DNA of 64,000 nt from an uncultured Oscillospiraceae bacterium (GTDB lineage: Bacteria > Bacillota > Clostridia > Oscillospirales > Oscillospiraceae), in assembly GCA_947631395.1 (NCBI GenBank), contig CANRLF010000005.1, positions 1 through 64,000 of the forward strand, written 5' to 3'. Positions 24,158 to 33,317 of this stretch are shown here, in pieces. The notes beneath the pieces were generated by a model. That model made no database searches. It saw only the letters and a list, made by a program, of their open reading frames with translations, and was not told where the DNA came from. Each line of letters opens with the position of its first letter. The first letter of the stretch is position 1. The position numbers and the translations under genes are program-made.

Positions 24158-25597
24158 ATGGAAAACATTCTGGAGACCCTGAAGAAGCTCTGGATGGACT
24201 CCGGCTTCATGGGCTTCTTCATGGGCGGCGGCTGGAAGTCGCTCATTATGATAATCGTCGCCCTGGTGCTCCTGTACCTGGGCATAAAGAAGAAATTCGA
24301 GCCCCTTTTGCTGGTGGGCATCGCCTTCGGCACACTGCTCACGAACCTGCCCGGGGCGGACCTCTACCACATGGGCATGTGGGACGCCTACGTACACGAG
24401 TGCCCCTACGACCCCGTCAACGACTACGCCCTTTATAACTCCGCCCAGGAGCGGATCTATACCCAGGACGAGTACTACTACTACGTGGCGGCCCGCGCCT
24501 GCGGCCGCACCTCAGACCAGATCGAGGAGTATTTTGATACCCTCGCCTCGGAGGGCGGGGACATAAACGCCGACTTCCAGGCCCTTGTGCTCTCCACGGA
24601 TTACGACGAGGACGTGGCCATGAGCGTGGACGGGAGCCTTGTGATGGAGCTGTCCTTCACCGACATCGCCCACCTGGGCGGTCTTCTCGACATCCTCTAT
24701 ATTGGCGTTAAGGCCGGCATCTACCCCTGCCTCATCTTCATCGGCGTGGGAGCCATGACGGACTTCGGGCCCCTGATCGCCAACCCCAAGAGCTTCTTTT
24801 TGGGCGCGGCGGCACAGTTTGGAGTGTTCTTTGCCTTCTTCGGGGCGGTGCTCCTGGGCTTTTCCGGCAATGAGGCCGCGTCCATCGGCATAATCGGCGG
24901 CGCGGACGGGCCCACGGCCATCTTAACGTGTATGCTCCTGGCCCCGGCGCTCCTTGGCCCCATCGCCATCGCCGCCTACTCCTATATGGCCCTGATCCCG
25001 ATGATCCAGCCGCCCATCATGCGGGCGCTGACCACCGAGAAGGAGAGGAGCGTCAAGATGGAACAGCTTCGCGAGGTCTCAAAGACCGAGAAAATAGTGT
25101 TCCCCATCGTGGTTGCGGGATTTGTCATACTGCTGTTGCCCTCCACCGCGCCGCTTATAGGGTGTCTTATGTTCGGCAATCTCCTCCGTGAGACCGGCGT
25201 CACCGAGCGCCTTTCCGACGTGGCCCAAAACGCCCTTATGAACATCGTGACGCTCTTCCTGGGCATTTCCGTTGGAGCCACCACCGTGGCCGCCAGGTTC
25301 CTCACCGTCAACACCCTGAAGATCGTCCTCCTCGGCCTTATCGCCTTCTGCTTCTCAACGGTCGGCGGACTGCTGGTCGGCAAGCTCATGTATAAGCTCT
25401 CCGGCGGGAAGATCAACCCCCTCATCGGCGCCGCCGGCGTCTCCGCCGTACCAATGGCCGCCAGAGTCGCCCAGGTGGAGGGCCAGAAGGCCAACCCCTC
25501 CAACTTCCTCCTCATGCACGCCATGGGCCCCAACGTAGCCGGCGTCATCGGCTCAGCCATCGCCGCCGGGTTCCTTATAAAAGTGTTCGGAGCCTAA
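24158..25597 (+). CDS. oadB: Na+-translocating decarboxylase beta subunit with inserted loop
   Basis: A 479-residue multi-span membrane protein that decarboxylates carboxybiotin and exports Na+, converting acid decarboxylation to a sodium gradient. Hallmarks are GVKAGIYPCLIFIGVGAMTDFGPLIANP (shown here in part as the Asp-bearing helix), GIIGGADGPT, and a GAAGVSAVPMAARVAQ C-terminal region. Relatives are about 375-430 residues; the extra length is a ~105-residue polar, Tyr- and Asp-rich segment at residues 67-172, between the first helices and the Asp helix. It is probably extracytoplasmic. GGGGG precedes the ATG by eight bases. The terminal gene of the operon. Confidence 0.9.
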   Translation: MENILETLKKLWMDSGFMGFFMGGGWKSLIMIIVALVLLYLGIKKKFEPLLLVGIAFGTLLTNLPGADLYHMGMWDAYVHECPYDPVNDYALYNSAQERIYTQDEYYYYVAARACGRTSDQIEEYFDTLASEGGDINADFQALVLSTDYDEDVAMSVDGSLVMELSFTDIAHLGGLLDILYIGVKAGIYPCLIFIGVGAMTDFGPLIANPKSFFLGAAAQFGVFFAFFGAVLLGFSGNEAASIGIIGGADGPTAILTCMLLAPALLGPIAIAAYSYMALIPMIQPPIMRALTTEKERSVKMEQLREVSKTEKIVFPIVVAGFVILLLPSTAPLIGCLMFGNLLRETGVTERLSDVAQNALMNIVTLFLGISVGATTVAARFLTVNTLKIVLLGLIAFCFSTVGGLLVGKLMYKLSGGKINPLIGAAGVSAVPMAARVAQVEGQKANPSNFLLMHAMGPNVAGVIGSAIAAGFLIKVFGA

Positions 25598-25613
25598 AAA
25601 CTATTATAAACGT

Positions 25614-25647
25614 CGTGGCGTCCCATTTCGGGACGCCGCGATTTTTT
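25614..25647 (+). terminator. Terminator of the decarboxylase operon
   Basis: An 11-bp stem (CGTGGCGTCCC with GGGACGCCGCG, one wobble pair), ATTTC loop, then ATTTTTT. Confidence 0.92.
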
Positions 25648-25913
25648 GAGATTGACAAGGAGTCTGCGGCGGTATATATTTATACTAAAATATCCAATTA
25701 AAACAAGACATTCGCGTCGGCCTTTTTCGCGCCATGCTTCGTCAGCCGCCTTGGGAATACACAAAGTATTCCCTGCGGCGTCTTTCTTGCCTGACACAAA
25801 AAATCCTCGCCGCTCGGTGTCTACTTTTAAATGGATATTAGTATTAAAGTAATAAACTCCCAAAAATTCTATTGTCCGCGCGAGGGGAGAAATCAAAGAA
25901 CGGGGGAAATAAT
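25648..25913. other. Intergenic stretch with inverted repeats, possible mobile repeat
   Basis: No credible gene. It contains GGGAATAC-ACAAA-GTATTCCC (25753-25773) flanked by outer arms GCCGC and GCGGC, and AT-rich segments TATATTTATACT and TTTTAAATGGATATTAG. A minus-strand open frame crosses it but has no ribosome site. The nested dyad suggests a small repeat element, which a genome-wide search would settle. Confidence 0.4.
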
Positions 25914-27326
25914 ATGAAGAGATTTATATCAATGATCGCCGCCATGGCGCTGGTTTTCGCTCTCGCGCCGACGGTATTGGCCGACGAGTGGGATGACGGG
26001 ATCTTCACCGACGTGCCGGCGGACGCCTGGTACGCCGAGGACCTGGATATATGCTGGGCATACGACCTGGCGGCGGGTACCGGCGGCGGGAAGTTCTCGC
26101 CGGACAAGACCATAACCCTGGCCGAGGCCGTGACCTTCGCCGCCAGAGTCCGCAATACCCTGAGCTGGCCGGAAACCGACTTTGAGCAGGGGGACCCCTG
26201 GTATCAGACTTACGTTGACTACGCCGTGGAGAACGGCATACTTGAAAAGGACCGGTTTGCCGATCTGACTGTCCCCGCCACCCGCCGCCAGTTCGCCACC
26301 CTCATCGCCGCGGCTATCTCCGTGGAAATGCCCGAGGCCATAAATCCCGTGGAGGACGGGGCCATCCCCGACCTTGAGGCGGGAAGCGAGGGGTACGATC
26401 AGGTGTACTCCCTTTACCGGGCCGGGGTCCTCACGGGCTCCGACGGCGGCAAATTCAAGCCCGAGACCCAGATAAGCCGCGCCGAGGTGGTCGCGGTCAT
26501 CGCCAGGTGCGTGGACAGCAGCCGCCTTCGCTCCTTCATGCTGACGAAGGAGGGCTACCGCGACTACTGCGTCGGCGGTATAGCTCTTGACCCCCCTGAG
26601 GGATTTGAGGTCACTCCGGCCGCAAACGGCTTTACGGCTTACGCCTATGAGGACGGCGAGATGGCCGCGGGCATCATGGCGCAGGCCGCCGCCGCGGGCG
26701 TCACCCCTGAGACGGTGGGAAATCTGAAGTCCTCGATGAAGTCCCTCATCAGCGGAGCCATGACCGGCATCTTTGACTTTGAGGTCACGCTTTCCGACAC
26801 GGAGTATACGGACACCACCGTCCTTGGCTATGACACCCTGGCCGTAGACACCACCATAGCCGATGACTCCTACAGCACGGGCCGTGTCCACATGGACATC
26901 GTGTTCAACACTGACACCGGGTTCGTCGTGATGTTTACCCTGGCCGTGCTGGACTCCGCCAAGGTCGACTATGACAAGGTATACGGGGACCTTCTGGCCG
27001 GCGCCACGCCCGACACCACGGGCTCGCTGAAGCCAAACATAAGGCCGGAGTTCATCGCCGCCGTGGATGAGGTCATAGCCTACATGAAGGATTATCTGGA
27101 CCTGGCCCGGCGCTATGAGGCGGCCACGGAGAGCCAGCGCCAGCTTTTGGCCCTGGAGCTCACCGGCCTTGCCCAGAGGTACGCCGACATTGAGGAGCGG
27201 TACGGCAACTTTACCGATGATATATCGGACGGCGAGATGACATATATGCTCCTTATGATCCTGAGCCTCAGGGACTCCATCCCGGAGGGGGATCTTGGGG
27301 ACGACATCTGGGACTCCATTTTGTGA
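25914..27326 (+). CDS. S-layer homology (SLH) domain protein
   Basis: A 470-residue secreted protein. Residues 1-23 are a signal peptide (MKRFISMIAAMALVFALAPT, cut after LADE-like site). Residues ~30-215 hold three SLH repeats (FTDVPADAWYAEDL, WYQTYVDYAVENGIL, YSLYRAGVLTGSDGGKFKPE), which bind pyruvylated secondary wall polymers. The C-terminal ~250 residues start with a compact domain (GIALDPPEGFEVTPAANGF) that I do not recognise and end in helices. It is a surface protein attached non-covalently. Start follows CGGGGGAAATAAT; an upstream in-frame start would spoil the signal peptide. Confidence 0.88.
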   Translation: MKRFISMIAAMALVFALAPTVLADEWDDGIFTDVPADAWYAEDLDICWAYDLAAGTGGGKFSPDKTITLAEAVTFAARVRNTLSWPETDFEQGDPWYQTYVDYAVENGILEKDRFADLTVPATRRQFATLIAAAISVEMPEAINPVEDGAIPDLEAGSEGYDQVYSLYRAGVLTGSDGGKFKPETQISRAEVVAVIARCVDSSRLRSFMLTKEGYRDYCVGGIALDPPEGFEVTPAANGFTAYAYEDGEMAAGIMAQAAAAGVTPETVGNLKSSMKSLISGAMTGIFDFEVTLSDTEYTDTTVLGYDTLAVDTTIADDSYSTGRVHMDIVFNTDTGFVVMFTLAVLDSAKVDYDKVYGDLLAGATPDTTGSLKPNIRPEFIAAVDEVIAYMKDYLDLARRYEAATESQRQLLALELTGLAQRYADIEERYGNFTDDISDGEMTYMLLMILSLRDSIPEGDLGDDIWDSIL

Positions 27327-27415
27327 GCTCCCGCTTTTTGAGGTAAAATTCATGCCCGCCAAATCAGGCGGGCGTGATACAGCATATCAAAACGGCATAA
27401 TTGGAGGTATTTTAA

Positions 27416-28216
27416 ATGGGCGAGCTTACAGGTAAAACAGTCATCATCACCGGAGGCGGCCGGGCCACACTAAAGGACGGCTCCGCCGGATCCATCGGCT
27501 ACGGTATCGCCATAGCCTTCGCCAAGGAGGGGGCGAACCTGGTCATCACCGGGCGGAATGTAAAAAAGCTGACGGATGCCAAAGAGGAGCTTGAGAGGCT
27601 CTACGGCATAAAGGTCCTGCCCGTCCAGGCGGACATAAACGCCGGGGCCGACAACGAGGCCACGGTGAAGAGGGTGGTGGAGGCCACGGTCCGGGAGTTT
27701 GGCGGCATCGACGTGCTCATAAATAACGCCCAGGCCTCGGCCTCCGGCGTGACGCTTGCCGACCACACAACGGAGCAGTTCGACCTTGCCATATACTCCG
27801 GGCTTTACAGCGCCTTTTATTACATGAAGGCCTGCTATCCCTATCTCAAGGAGGCAAAGGGCAGTGTCATAAACTTCGCCTCCGGCGCGGGGCTTTTCGG
27901 AAATTACGGCCAGTGCGCCTACGCCGCCGCCAAGGAGGGCATCCGCGGCCTTACAAGGGTCGCCGCCACCGAGTGGGGACGTGACGGCATAAACGTCAAC
28001 GTCATCTGCCCGCTGGCGTGGACCGCTCAGCTGGAGAACTTCCAGGACGCCTACCCCGAGGCCTTCAAGGCCAACGTCCACATGCCCCCCATGGGCCACT
28101 ACGGCAACCCCGAGACCGAGATCGGCCGGGTGTGCGTACAGCTGTCCACAAAGGACTTCAAGTACCTCTCCGGCGAGACCCTGACGCTTGAGGGCGGAAT
28201 GGGCCTCAGACCCTGA
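27416..28216 (+). CDS. Short-chain dehydrogenase/reductase (SDR)
   Basis: A 266-residue NAD(P)-dependent oxidoreductase with a Rossmann fold. The cofactor motif is VIITGGGRAT followed by an insert and GYGIAIAFAKEG; NNAQ replaces the usual NNAG; the active site has Ser in INFASGAG and YAAAK. It resembles FabG-like 3-oxoacyl reductases, but substrate cannot be assigned; the insertion between GGG and the helix is slightly unusual and occurs in some SDR subgroups. TTGGAGG precedes the ATG. It stands alone before a bidirectional terminator. Confidence 0.88.
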   Translation: MGELTGKTVIITGGGRATLKDGSAGSIGYGIAIAFAKEGANLVITGRNVKKLTDAKEELERLYGIKVLPVQADINAGADNEATVKRVVEATVREFGGIDVLINNAQASASGVTLADHTTEQFDLAIYSGLYSAFYYMKACYPYLKEAKGSVINFASGAGLFGNYGQCAYAAAKEGIRGLTRVAATEWGRDGINVNVICPLAWTAQLENFQDAYPEAFKANVHMPPMGHYGNPETEIGRVCVQLSTKDFKYLSGETLTLEGGMGLRP

Positions 28217-28229
28217 CCAACTCAATCAC

Positions 28230-28267
28230 AAAAAATCTCCGGTTTTTCTGCAAACCGGAGATTTTTT
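28230..28267. terminator. Bidirectional terminator between SDR gene and pyrI
   Basis: AAAAAATCTCCGGTTT and AAACCGGAGATTTTTT form a 16-bp perfect stem with a 6-base loop. It serves both converging transcripts. Confidence 0.95.
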
Positions 28268-28288
28268 GTTTTGTGTGGTTTTTTAAAA

Positions 28289-28705
28289 TTACTTAGCCCG
28301 CGTATCGCAGTAGGCGCACCTGTATACGCGGTGCTCGCGGTCGGTGAGCTTGAAGATGTGCTCGAGCTCCTGCTCGCAGGAGGTGATACAGCGGGGATTT
28401 TTACAGCGTATGACGCCGCGGATCTCGTCGGGCAGGTCCGGATGGCGCTTCTCCACCCTCTCGCCGTTTCTTATGATATTCACGGTGATGTGGGGGTCGA
28501 TGTAGCCCAAGAGGTCGAAATTGAGGTCGATGACCTCGTTTATTTTCAGGATGTCCTTTTTCCCCCGCTTACAGCTGGCGGCGTTTTTGATAAGCGCCAC
28601 CTCGCAGTCCAGCTTGTCCAGCTCCAGATACCGGTAGAGCTCCATGCCGCGCCCCGCGGGGATGTGGTCAATGACTATGCCGTCGACTATCGTGCCAATA
28701 AGCAT
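28289..28705 (-). CDS. pyrI: Aspartate carbamoyltransferase regulatory subunit
   Basis: A 138-residue protein with an N-terminal nucleotide-binding domain and a C-terminal zinc domain whose four cysteines are in CKNPRCITSCEQ (two of them) and YRCAYCD. It binds the catalytic PyrB trimers into an allosterically controlled complex inhibited by CTP or UTP. Slightly shorter than E. coli PyrI (153). It is the last gene of the pyr operon, one base after pyrB. Presence of PyrI rather than only PyrR-type control is common in Clostridia but absent in Bacillus. Confidence 0.95.
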   Translation of the reverse strand: MLIGTIVDGIVIDHIPAGRGMELYRYLELDKLDCEVALIKNAASCKRGKKDILKINEVIDLNFDLLGYIDPHITVNIIRNGERVEKRHPDLPDEIRGVIRCKNPRCITSCEQELEHIFKLTDREHRVYRCAYCDTRAK

Positions 28706-28706
28706 C

Positions 28707-29621
28707 TTACTCCACCTCCAGAAGCTTCATAATAAGGGCCATGCGGATATATTTTCCGTTCAACACCTGCCTGAAGTAACATGCCCGTGGATCCCGGTCT
28801 ATGGCCACGCTTATCTCGTTGACCCTGGGCAGGGGATGGAGGATGGAGAGATCGGCCTTCGCCGTATCCAGCTTGTCCGGAGTGAGGATGTATGTGTCCT
28901 TTAAGCGCACATAGTCGGCCTCGGAAATAAACCGCTCCCGCTGGACACGCGTCATATATAGCACATCCAGCTCCGGCATGGCCTCCAAAAGGGACTCCGT
29001 CTCACGGTATTTTACATGCCCGGCGTTCAGGATGTCCGTGCGCACGTGCTCCGGGACCCTCAGTTCCTCCGGGGAGATGAGCACGAAGTCCACGCCCTCG
29101 TACCGGCTCATGGCCCCGAGGAGGCTGTGGACCGTGCGCCCGAATTTAAGGTCCCCACAGCATCCCACGGTCATGTGGTCGAGCCGCCCCTTCTCACGCT
29201 TTATGGTGAGCAGGTCCGTCAGGGTCTGGGTGGGGTGGTTGTGGCCGCCGTCCCCGGCGTTTATCACGGGTATGCTCGCGTTCATCGCCGCCACTCTGGG
29301 CGCGCCCTCCATCGGGTGGCGCATGGCGATTATGTCCGCGAAACAGCTGACGACTCTTGCGGTGTCCGCCACGCTCTCGCCCTTTGAGGCGGAGCTGGAC
29401 TGGGCCTCGGAAAAGCCAATGACGCTTCCGCCCAGCTCCAGCATGGCCGACTCGAAGCTCAGCCGCGTGCGGGTGGAGGGCTCGTAAAAGAGTGTAGCCA
29501 GCTTCCGGCGCCTGCATTTTTCGGCGTATTTGTCGGGATTTTCGATGATGTCCTGGGCCTTGGCGATGAGCTCATCGATCTCCTCTACCGTGAGATCGGC
29601 AATATCCAAAAGACTTCTCAT
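28707..29621 (-). CDS. pyrB: Aspartate carbamoyltransferase catalytic subunit
   Basis: A 304-residue enzyme joining carbamoyl phosphate and L-aspartate to carbamoyl aspartate. The carbamoyl phosphate site [13 protein letters not shown], the [12 protein letters not shown] segment, and the flexible-loop MTRVQRERF are all intact. It overlaps pyrE by ATGA and is followed by pyrI, which makes the regulated holoenzyme. Confidence 0.97.
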   Translation of the reverse strand: MRSLLDIADLTVEEIDELIAKAQDIIENPDKYAEKCRRRKLATLFYEPSTRTRLSFESAMLELGGSVIGFSEAQSSSASKGESVADTARVVSCFADIIAMRHPMEGAPRVAAMNASIPVINAGDGGHNHPTQTLTDLLTIKREKGRLDHMTVGCCGDLKFGRTVHSLLGAMSRYEGVDFVLISPEELRVPEHVRTDILNAGHVKYRETESLLEAMPELDVLYMTRVQRERFISEADYVRLKDTYILTPDKLDTAKADLSILHPLPRVNEISVAIDRDPRACYFRQVLNGKYIRMALIMKLLEVE

Positions 29622-30274
29622 TTTTTCGCTCCGTTCACCGCCAGATAGTCGCGGATGCGCTTGACGTTCGCGCTGTTCTCCGGCTTTTCCTCGAGATACT
29701 CTATTATGTCGTACACGTCCACCACGGAATATACCGGGAAGCCGAACTCCTCGCGGATTTCCTCCATGGCGCCCTTGTCGGTCCGTCCCTTCTCGCCACG
29801 GTTCACCATGATAAGGCAGGCCGCGACCTTCGTGCCCTCAAACCGGGACAAAATCTCCATGCTCTCTCTTATGGCCGTCCCGGCGGTTATCACGTCCTCG
29901 GTGATGACGATCTCCTCCCCGGCCTGGGGGATGTGGCCCACGATGGTCCCGCCCTCGCCGTGGTCCTTGGCCTCCTTGCGGTTAAAGCAGAATGGCAGGT
30001 CGAGCCCCTCCCTGGCCAGGGCCGCCGCGGCTGACACCGCGATGGGTATGCCCTTATAGGCCGGCCCGAAGAGCACGGTCTTTTTATCGCCCAGATTGTC
30101 CAGATACGCCTTGGCGTAGAAGTGGCCCAGGCGCATGATCTGCTCGCCGGTCTTTATTTCCCCGGCGTTGATGAAGTAGGGGATCTTCCTGCCGGATTTG
30201 GCGGTGAAGTCCCCGAATTTCAACACCCCGGCCCCTTCCAGAAATTCAATAAAATCGTGCTTGTAGGTCTCCAT
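29618..30274 (-). CDS. pyrE: Orotate phosphoribosyltransferase
   Basis: A 218-residue type I phosphoribosyltransferase that makes OMP from orotate and [19 protein letters not shown] and the PRPP loop [14 protein letters not shown] are present, as is the KDHGEGG flexible loop. It lies 71 bases after the HAD gene and overlaps pyrB. Length normal (~210). Confidence 0.96.
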   Translation of the reverse strand: METYKHDFIEFLEGAGVLKFGDFTAKSGRKIPYFINAGEIKTGEQIMRLGHFYAKAYLDNLGDKKTVLFGPAYKGIPIAVSAAAALAREGLDLPFCFNRKEAKDHGEGGTIVGHIPQAGEEIVITEDVITAGTAIRESMEILSRFEGTKVAACLIMVNRGEKGRTDKGAMEEIREEFGFPVYSVVDVYDIIEYLEEKPENSANVKRIRDYLAVNGAKK

Positions 30275-30345
30275 ATATTTTCTCCTTTTGAGGTTATTCC
30301 CGTTTTCCCACGGCAGCGGAATATTTCAAGACCGGGCCCGCGGGG

Positions 30346-30990
30346 TCAATGTAAGAGGATATTTTCCAATTCCGCCAAATTCCCGGCCAGGTATTTGGCG
30401 CCAGCGGCCTGAAGCTCCGCCCTCGTTCCGTAGCCCCACAGGACCCCCACGGTGTCAAGGCCGTTTTGCCTTGCGCCCTCCACGTCGTGGCGGCGGTCAC
30501 CCACCATCAGGGCGCGGCTCAGGTCCGTTATGCCGGCCTCCTCTATGGCCCTCGCCACTATGGCGGCCTTACCGGCCTTCCGCTCGTCCATGGGCGCGCC
30601 GCATATCAGGGCGAAGTATTTCGAGAGGCCGAACCTTTCCATTATGCGAAGGGCGAATTTTTCAGGCTTCGAGGTCGCCAGAATGAGCCTCATCCCGGCG
30701 TCGCTCAGCTTCTCCAGCGTCTTTTCAATGCCGGGGTATGGCGTGTTCTCCAGCCAGCCCCGGGGCTCGAAATACTCCCGGAATTTCGCTATGGCCTCCT
30801 CCATCCTGTCCTCCGGGATACGGAACATCTCGAAGGACTCATAAAGCGGCGGGCCGATGAAGAACGTAAGCTCCTCGGGATCCGCCTGGATACCGAAATG
30901 TCTGAGGGCGTGGGCGGCGGAATTTGTTATGCCGACCTTCGGATCGGTGAGCGTACCGTCCAGGTCGAAAAGGGCGTACTCCGCGGCCAT
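30346..30990 (-). CDS. HAD-family hydrolase, phosphoglycolate phosphatase-like
   Basis: A 214-residue HAD phosphatase: motif I FDLDGTLTD, motif II LATSKPEK, motif III Lys in MDERKAGKAAIV, motif IV VGDRRHDVEGA. The cap is the helical C1 type of Gph/PgmB-like enzymes. It sits inside the pyrimidine operon, its ATG overlapping the pyrF stop (TGATG), so it is translated together with pyrF. A nucleotide or sugar phosphate substrate connected with UMP metabolism is possible but not shown. Confidence 0.88.
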   Translation of the reverse strand: MAAEYALFDLDGTLTDPKVGITNSAAHALRHFGIQADPEELTFFIGPPLYESFEMFRIPEDRMEEAIAKFREYFEPRGWLENTPYPGIEKTLEKLSDAGMRLILATSKPEKFALRIMERFGLSKYFALICGAPMDERKAGKAAIVARAIEEAGITDLSRALMVGDRRHDVEGARQNGLDTVGVLWGYGTRAELQAAGAKYLAGNLAELENILLH

Positions 30991-31688
30991 CAGCCCACGA
31001 ACTCCCGGACGCACCTGATGTACGCCTCCTCCGGATCGGGGGCGGCGGTGATAGGCCGGCCCACCACGATGTAGTCGGAGCCTATTTTCTTTGCCTCCGC
31101 CGGGGTCATAACCCGCTTCTGGTCGCCCACGTCCCCGTCGGCGAAGCGGACGCCCGGCGTGACGGTCAAAAATCCCGCGCCGCACTGCTCATGGACTATC
31201 TTTGCCTCCAATGGCGAGCATACCACGCCGTCAAGGCCCGAGAGCCGCGCGTTGGTGGCGTAGCGCATGACGGTGTCCGGCAGACGTCCCATTATGCCCA
31301 GCTCATTTTGCATGGCCGTCTCGGATATGCTGGTCAGCATCGTGACGGCGATGAGGAGCGGCCTTGTGCCGTCGGGCCTCGTCAGCCCCTCCACGGCGTA
31401 CTTCATCATCTCCACACCGCCGCCGGCGTGGAGATTTGTCATGTCCACGTCCAGGCCCGACAGCACCGCCATGGCCTTCTTCACGGTGTTCGGTATGTCG
31501 TGGAGCTTCAGATCAAGGAATATTTTGTGCCCGCGGTCCTTTATCCTCCGGACGATGTCCGGCCCCTCGGCGTAATATAGCTCCATGCCGATCTTCACAA
31601 AGGGCCTTGCCGTTCCGAATTTATCCAGGAACTCAAAGGTCCGCGCCGCGCTTGAAAAATCGCAGGCCACTATAACGTCCTTACCCAT
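30990..31688 (-). CDS. pyrF: Orotidine 5'-phosphate decarboxylase
   Basis: A 232-residue TIM-barrel enzyme turning OMP into UMP. The start MGKDVIVACDFSS carries the first active-site Asp, and KIFLDLKLHDIPNTVKKA is the classical DxKxxDI signature. GVRFADGDVGDQKRV and VVGRPITAA bind phosphate. The ATG used has GGAGGAG upstream; a TTG four codons earlier overlaps that site and is rejected. The gene overlaps the end of pyrD by eight bases. Confidence 0.97.
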   Translation of the reverse strand: MGKDVIVACDFSSAARTFEFLDKFGTARPFVKIGMELYYAEGPDIVRRIKDRGHKIFLDLKLHDIPNTVKKAMAVLSGLDVDMTNLHAGGGVEMMKYAVEGLTRPDGTRPLLIAVTMLTSISETAMQNELGIMGRLPDTVMRYATNARLSGLDGVVCSPLEAKIVHEQCGAGFLTVTPGVRFADGDVGDQKRVMTPAEAKKIGSDYIVVGRPITAAPDPEEAYIRCVREFVG

Positions 31689-32598
31689 GATGCGCTCCTC
31701 CAATTATTTCAGTCAGATTTTCTATATGCAGCCGCTCCATCACCCGGGGCAGCTCCTCAACTATTTTCTTTGAGGCCAGGGGATCCACAAGGTTCGCCGC
31801 CCCCACCTCCACCGCGGTAGCACCGGCCAGCATCATCTCAATGACGTCCTCGGCCGAGCTCACGCCGCCCATGCCGATGATGGGTATCTTCACGGCGTCA
31901 TATACCTGCCACACCATCCGAAGGGCCACCGGGAACACGGCGGGGCCGGAGAGCCCACCCGTCACATTTCTTATGACAGGCGAGCGTTTTTTAAGGTCTA
32001 TCCTCATGCCCATAAGGGTATTTATAAGGCTTATGCCGTCGGCTCCGGCCTCCTCGCAGGCCCGGGCGATGGCGGCGATGTCGGTGACATTGGGCGACAG
32101 CTTCATGTACACGGGCTTTTTCGTCACGGTCTTCACCGCCCTTGTGACCTCCGCGGCGGACTGGGGAGAGGTCCCGAAGCTCATGCCCCCGCAGTGGACG
32201 TTGGGACAGGAGATGTTGACCTCGATAAGCCCCACCTGCTCCTCCTTGTCTATCCGCTCACAGCACTGGGCGTACTCGTCGATAGAAAAGCCGGATATGT
32301 TGGCCACCACCGGCTTGCGGAACACCCTCCGAAGCTTCGGTAGCTCCTCCGATATGACCTTGTCTATGCCGGGATTTTGAAGGCCCACGGCGTTCAGCAT
32401 CCCCGAGGCCGTCTCCGCGATCCTTGGCGGCTCATTGCCGAAGCGTGGCTCCCGGGTGGTGCCCTTGAAGGAGAAGGAGCCTAAAATATTTATGTCGTAC
32501 AGCTCGGCAAACTCGTACCCGTAGCCGAAGGTCCCGCTGGCGGGTATCACCGGGTTATCGAGGACGAGACCCGAGAGGTCCACCTGTGTATTCACCAT
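31681..32598 (-). CDS. pyrD: Dihydroorotate dehydrogenase B, catalytic subunit
   Basis: A 305-residue FMN enzyme that oxidises dihydroorotate to orotate and works with PyrK using NAD+. NPVIPASGTFGYG, the base-Cys loop EVNISCPNVHCGG, KLSPNVTDI and MGGVSSAEDVIEM are typical of the class 1B subunit. Start MVNTQVDLSGLVL has GGAGGAG upstream and overlaps pyrK by seven bases; earlier in-frame Met would extend into pyrK. Confidence 0.97.
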   Translation of the reverse strand: MVNTQVDLSGLVLDNPVIPASGTFGYGYEFAELYDINILGSFSFKGTTREPRFGNEPPRIAETASGMLNAVGLQNPGIDKVISEELPKLRRVFRKPVVANISGFSIDEYAQCCERIDKEEQVGLIEVNISCPNVHCGGMSFGTSPQSAAEVTRAVKTVTKKPVYMKLSPNVTDIAAIARACEEAGADGISLINTLMGMRIDLKKRSPVIRNVTGGLSGPAVFPVALRMVWQVYDAVKIPIIGMGGVSSAEDVIEMMLAGATAVEVGAANLVDPLASKKIVEELPRVMERLHIENLTEIIGGAHHG

Positions 32599-33317
32599 GC
32601 CAGCTCCTCCTTTGTCAGCACCGGCCCGTCCTTGCATATTCGCTTATGTCCGGTCTTTGTCTTACAGGTGCACCCCATACACGCCCCAAAGCCGCACCCC
32701 ATCCGCTCCTCCAGGGAGAATTGCCCGGAGGTGACGGACTTCCGGTACACGGCCCGGAGCATGGGCTCCGGCCCGCAGGTGTAGAAATAGGTGTAGCCAA
32801 GGTCCATAGCGTCGGTCACAAAGCCCCGTATCCCGTAGCTCCCGTCCACCGTCGTGACGTAAGTATCAATGCCCAGGGCCCTGAACTTGTCCTCATAAAA
32901 GACCTCGTCCTTTGTGTTGAAGCCCAGTATCGCCCCTGGCGTCCTGCCCTCGGACAGCAGTTTTTTCGCCAACGCGTAGAGGGGCGGCACACCGGCGCCG
33001 CCGCCGATGAGCAGTGGCCTGTCCCCGGACACCGAGGTGTCGTAGCCATTGCCAAGGCCGGTGAGCGCGTCGATTTTCACGCCCTTTTTAAGCCCGGCCA
33101 TATATTCCGTCCCGTGGCCGACTACCTTGTAAATAAGGGTGAGGCAGTCATCCCCATAGTCGCAGACGGATATTGGCCGCCGCAGATAAAAGCCCTCGAG
33201 CCTCAAATTCACAAATTGCCCGGGCCGTATGCCCTGAGTATCGCCGAGCAGTACCATCTCATAGGTGCCCCTGGCTATCTCCCGATTGGTCGCCACCTCA
33301 AATACCGTGTCAAACAT
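32592..33317 (-). CDS. pyrK: Dihydroorotate dehydrogenase electron transfer subunit
   Basis: A 241-residue flavoprotein with a ferredoxin-reductase-like FAD/NAD core (FYLRRPISVCDY for FAD, GGGAGVPPLYALAK for NAD) and a C-terminal [2Fe-2S] site with four cysteines in MGCGFGACMGCTCKT and RICKDGP. It passes electrons from PyrD FMN to NAD+. Adjacent and overlapping with pyrD, as expected for the type 1B holoenzyme. Confidence 0.97.
   Translation of the reverse strand: MFDTVFEVATNREIARGTYEMVLLGDTQGIRPGQFVNLRLEGFYLRRPISVCDYGDDCLTLIYKVVGHGTEYMAGLKKGVKIDALTGLGNGYDTSVSGDRPLLIGGGAGVPPLYALAKKLLSEGRTPGAILGFNTKDEVFYEDKFRALGIDTYVTTVDGSYGIRGFVTDAMDLGYTYFYTCGPEPMLRAVYRKSVTSGQFSLEERMGCGFGACMGCTCKTKTGHKRICKDGPVLTKEELAW

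Noticed and set aside
25594-25896. Minus-strand 100-codon frame in a gap
   Set aside because: It crosses the terminator of the decarboxylase operon and a nested dyad and lacks a ribosome site; more likely repeat-derived.
25929-27362. Minus-strand 477-codon frame
   Set aside because: It is antisense to the SLH protein, which has a signal peptide and SLH repeats; composition of the antisense product is biased to Gly, Val and His.
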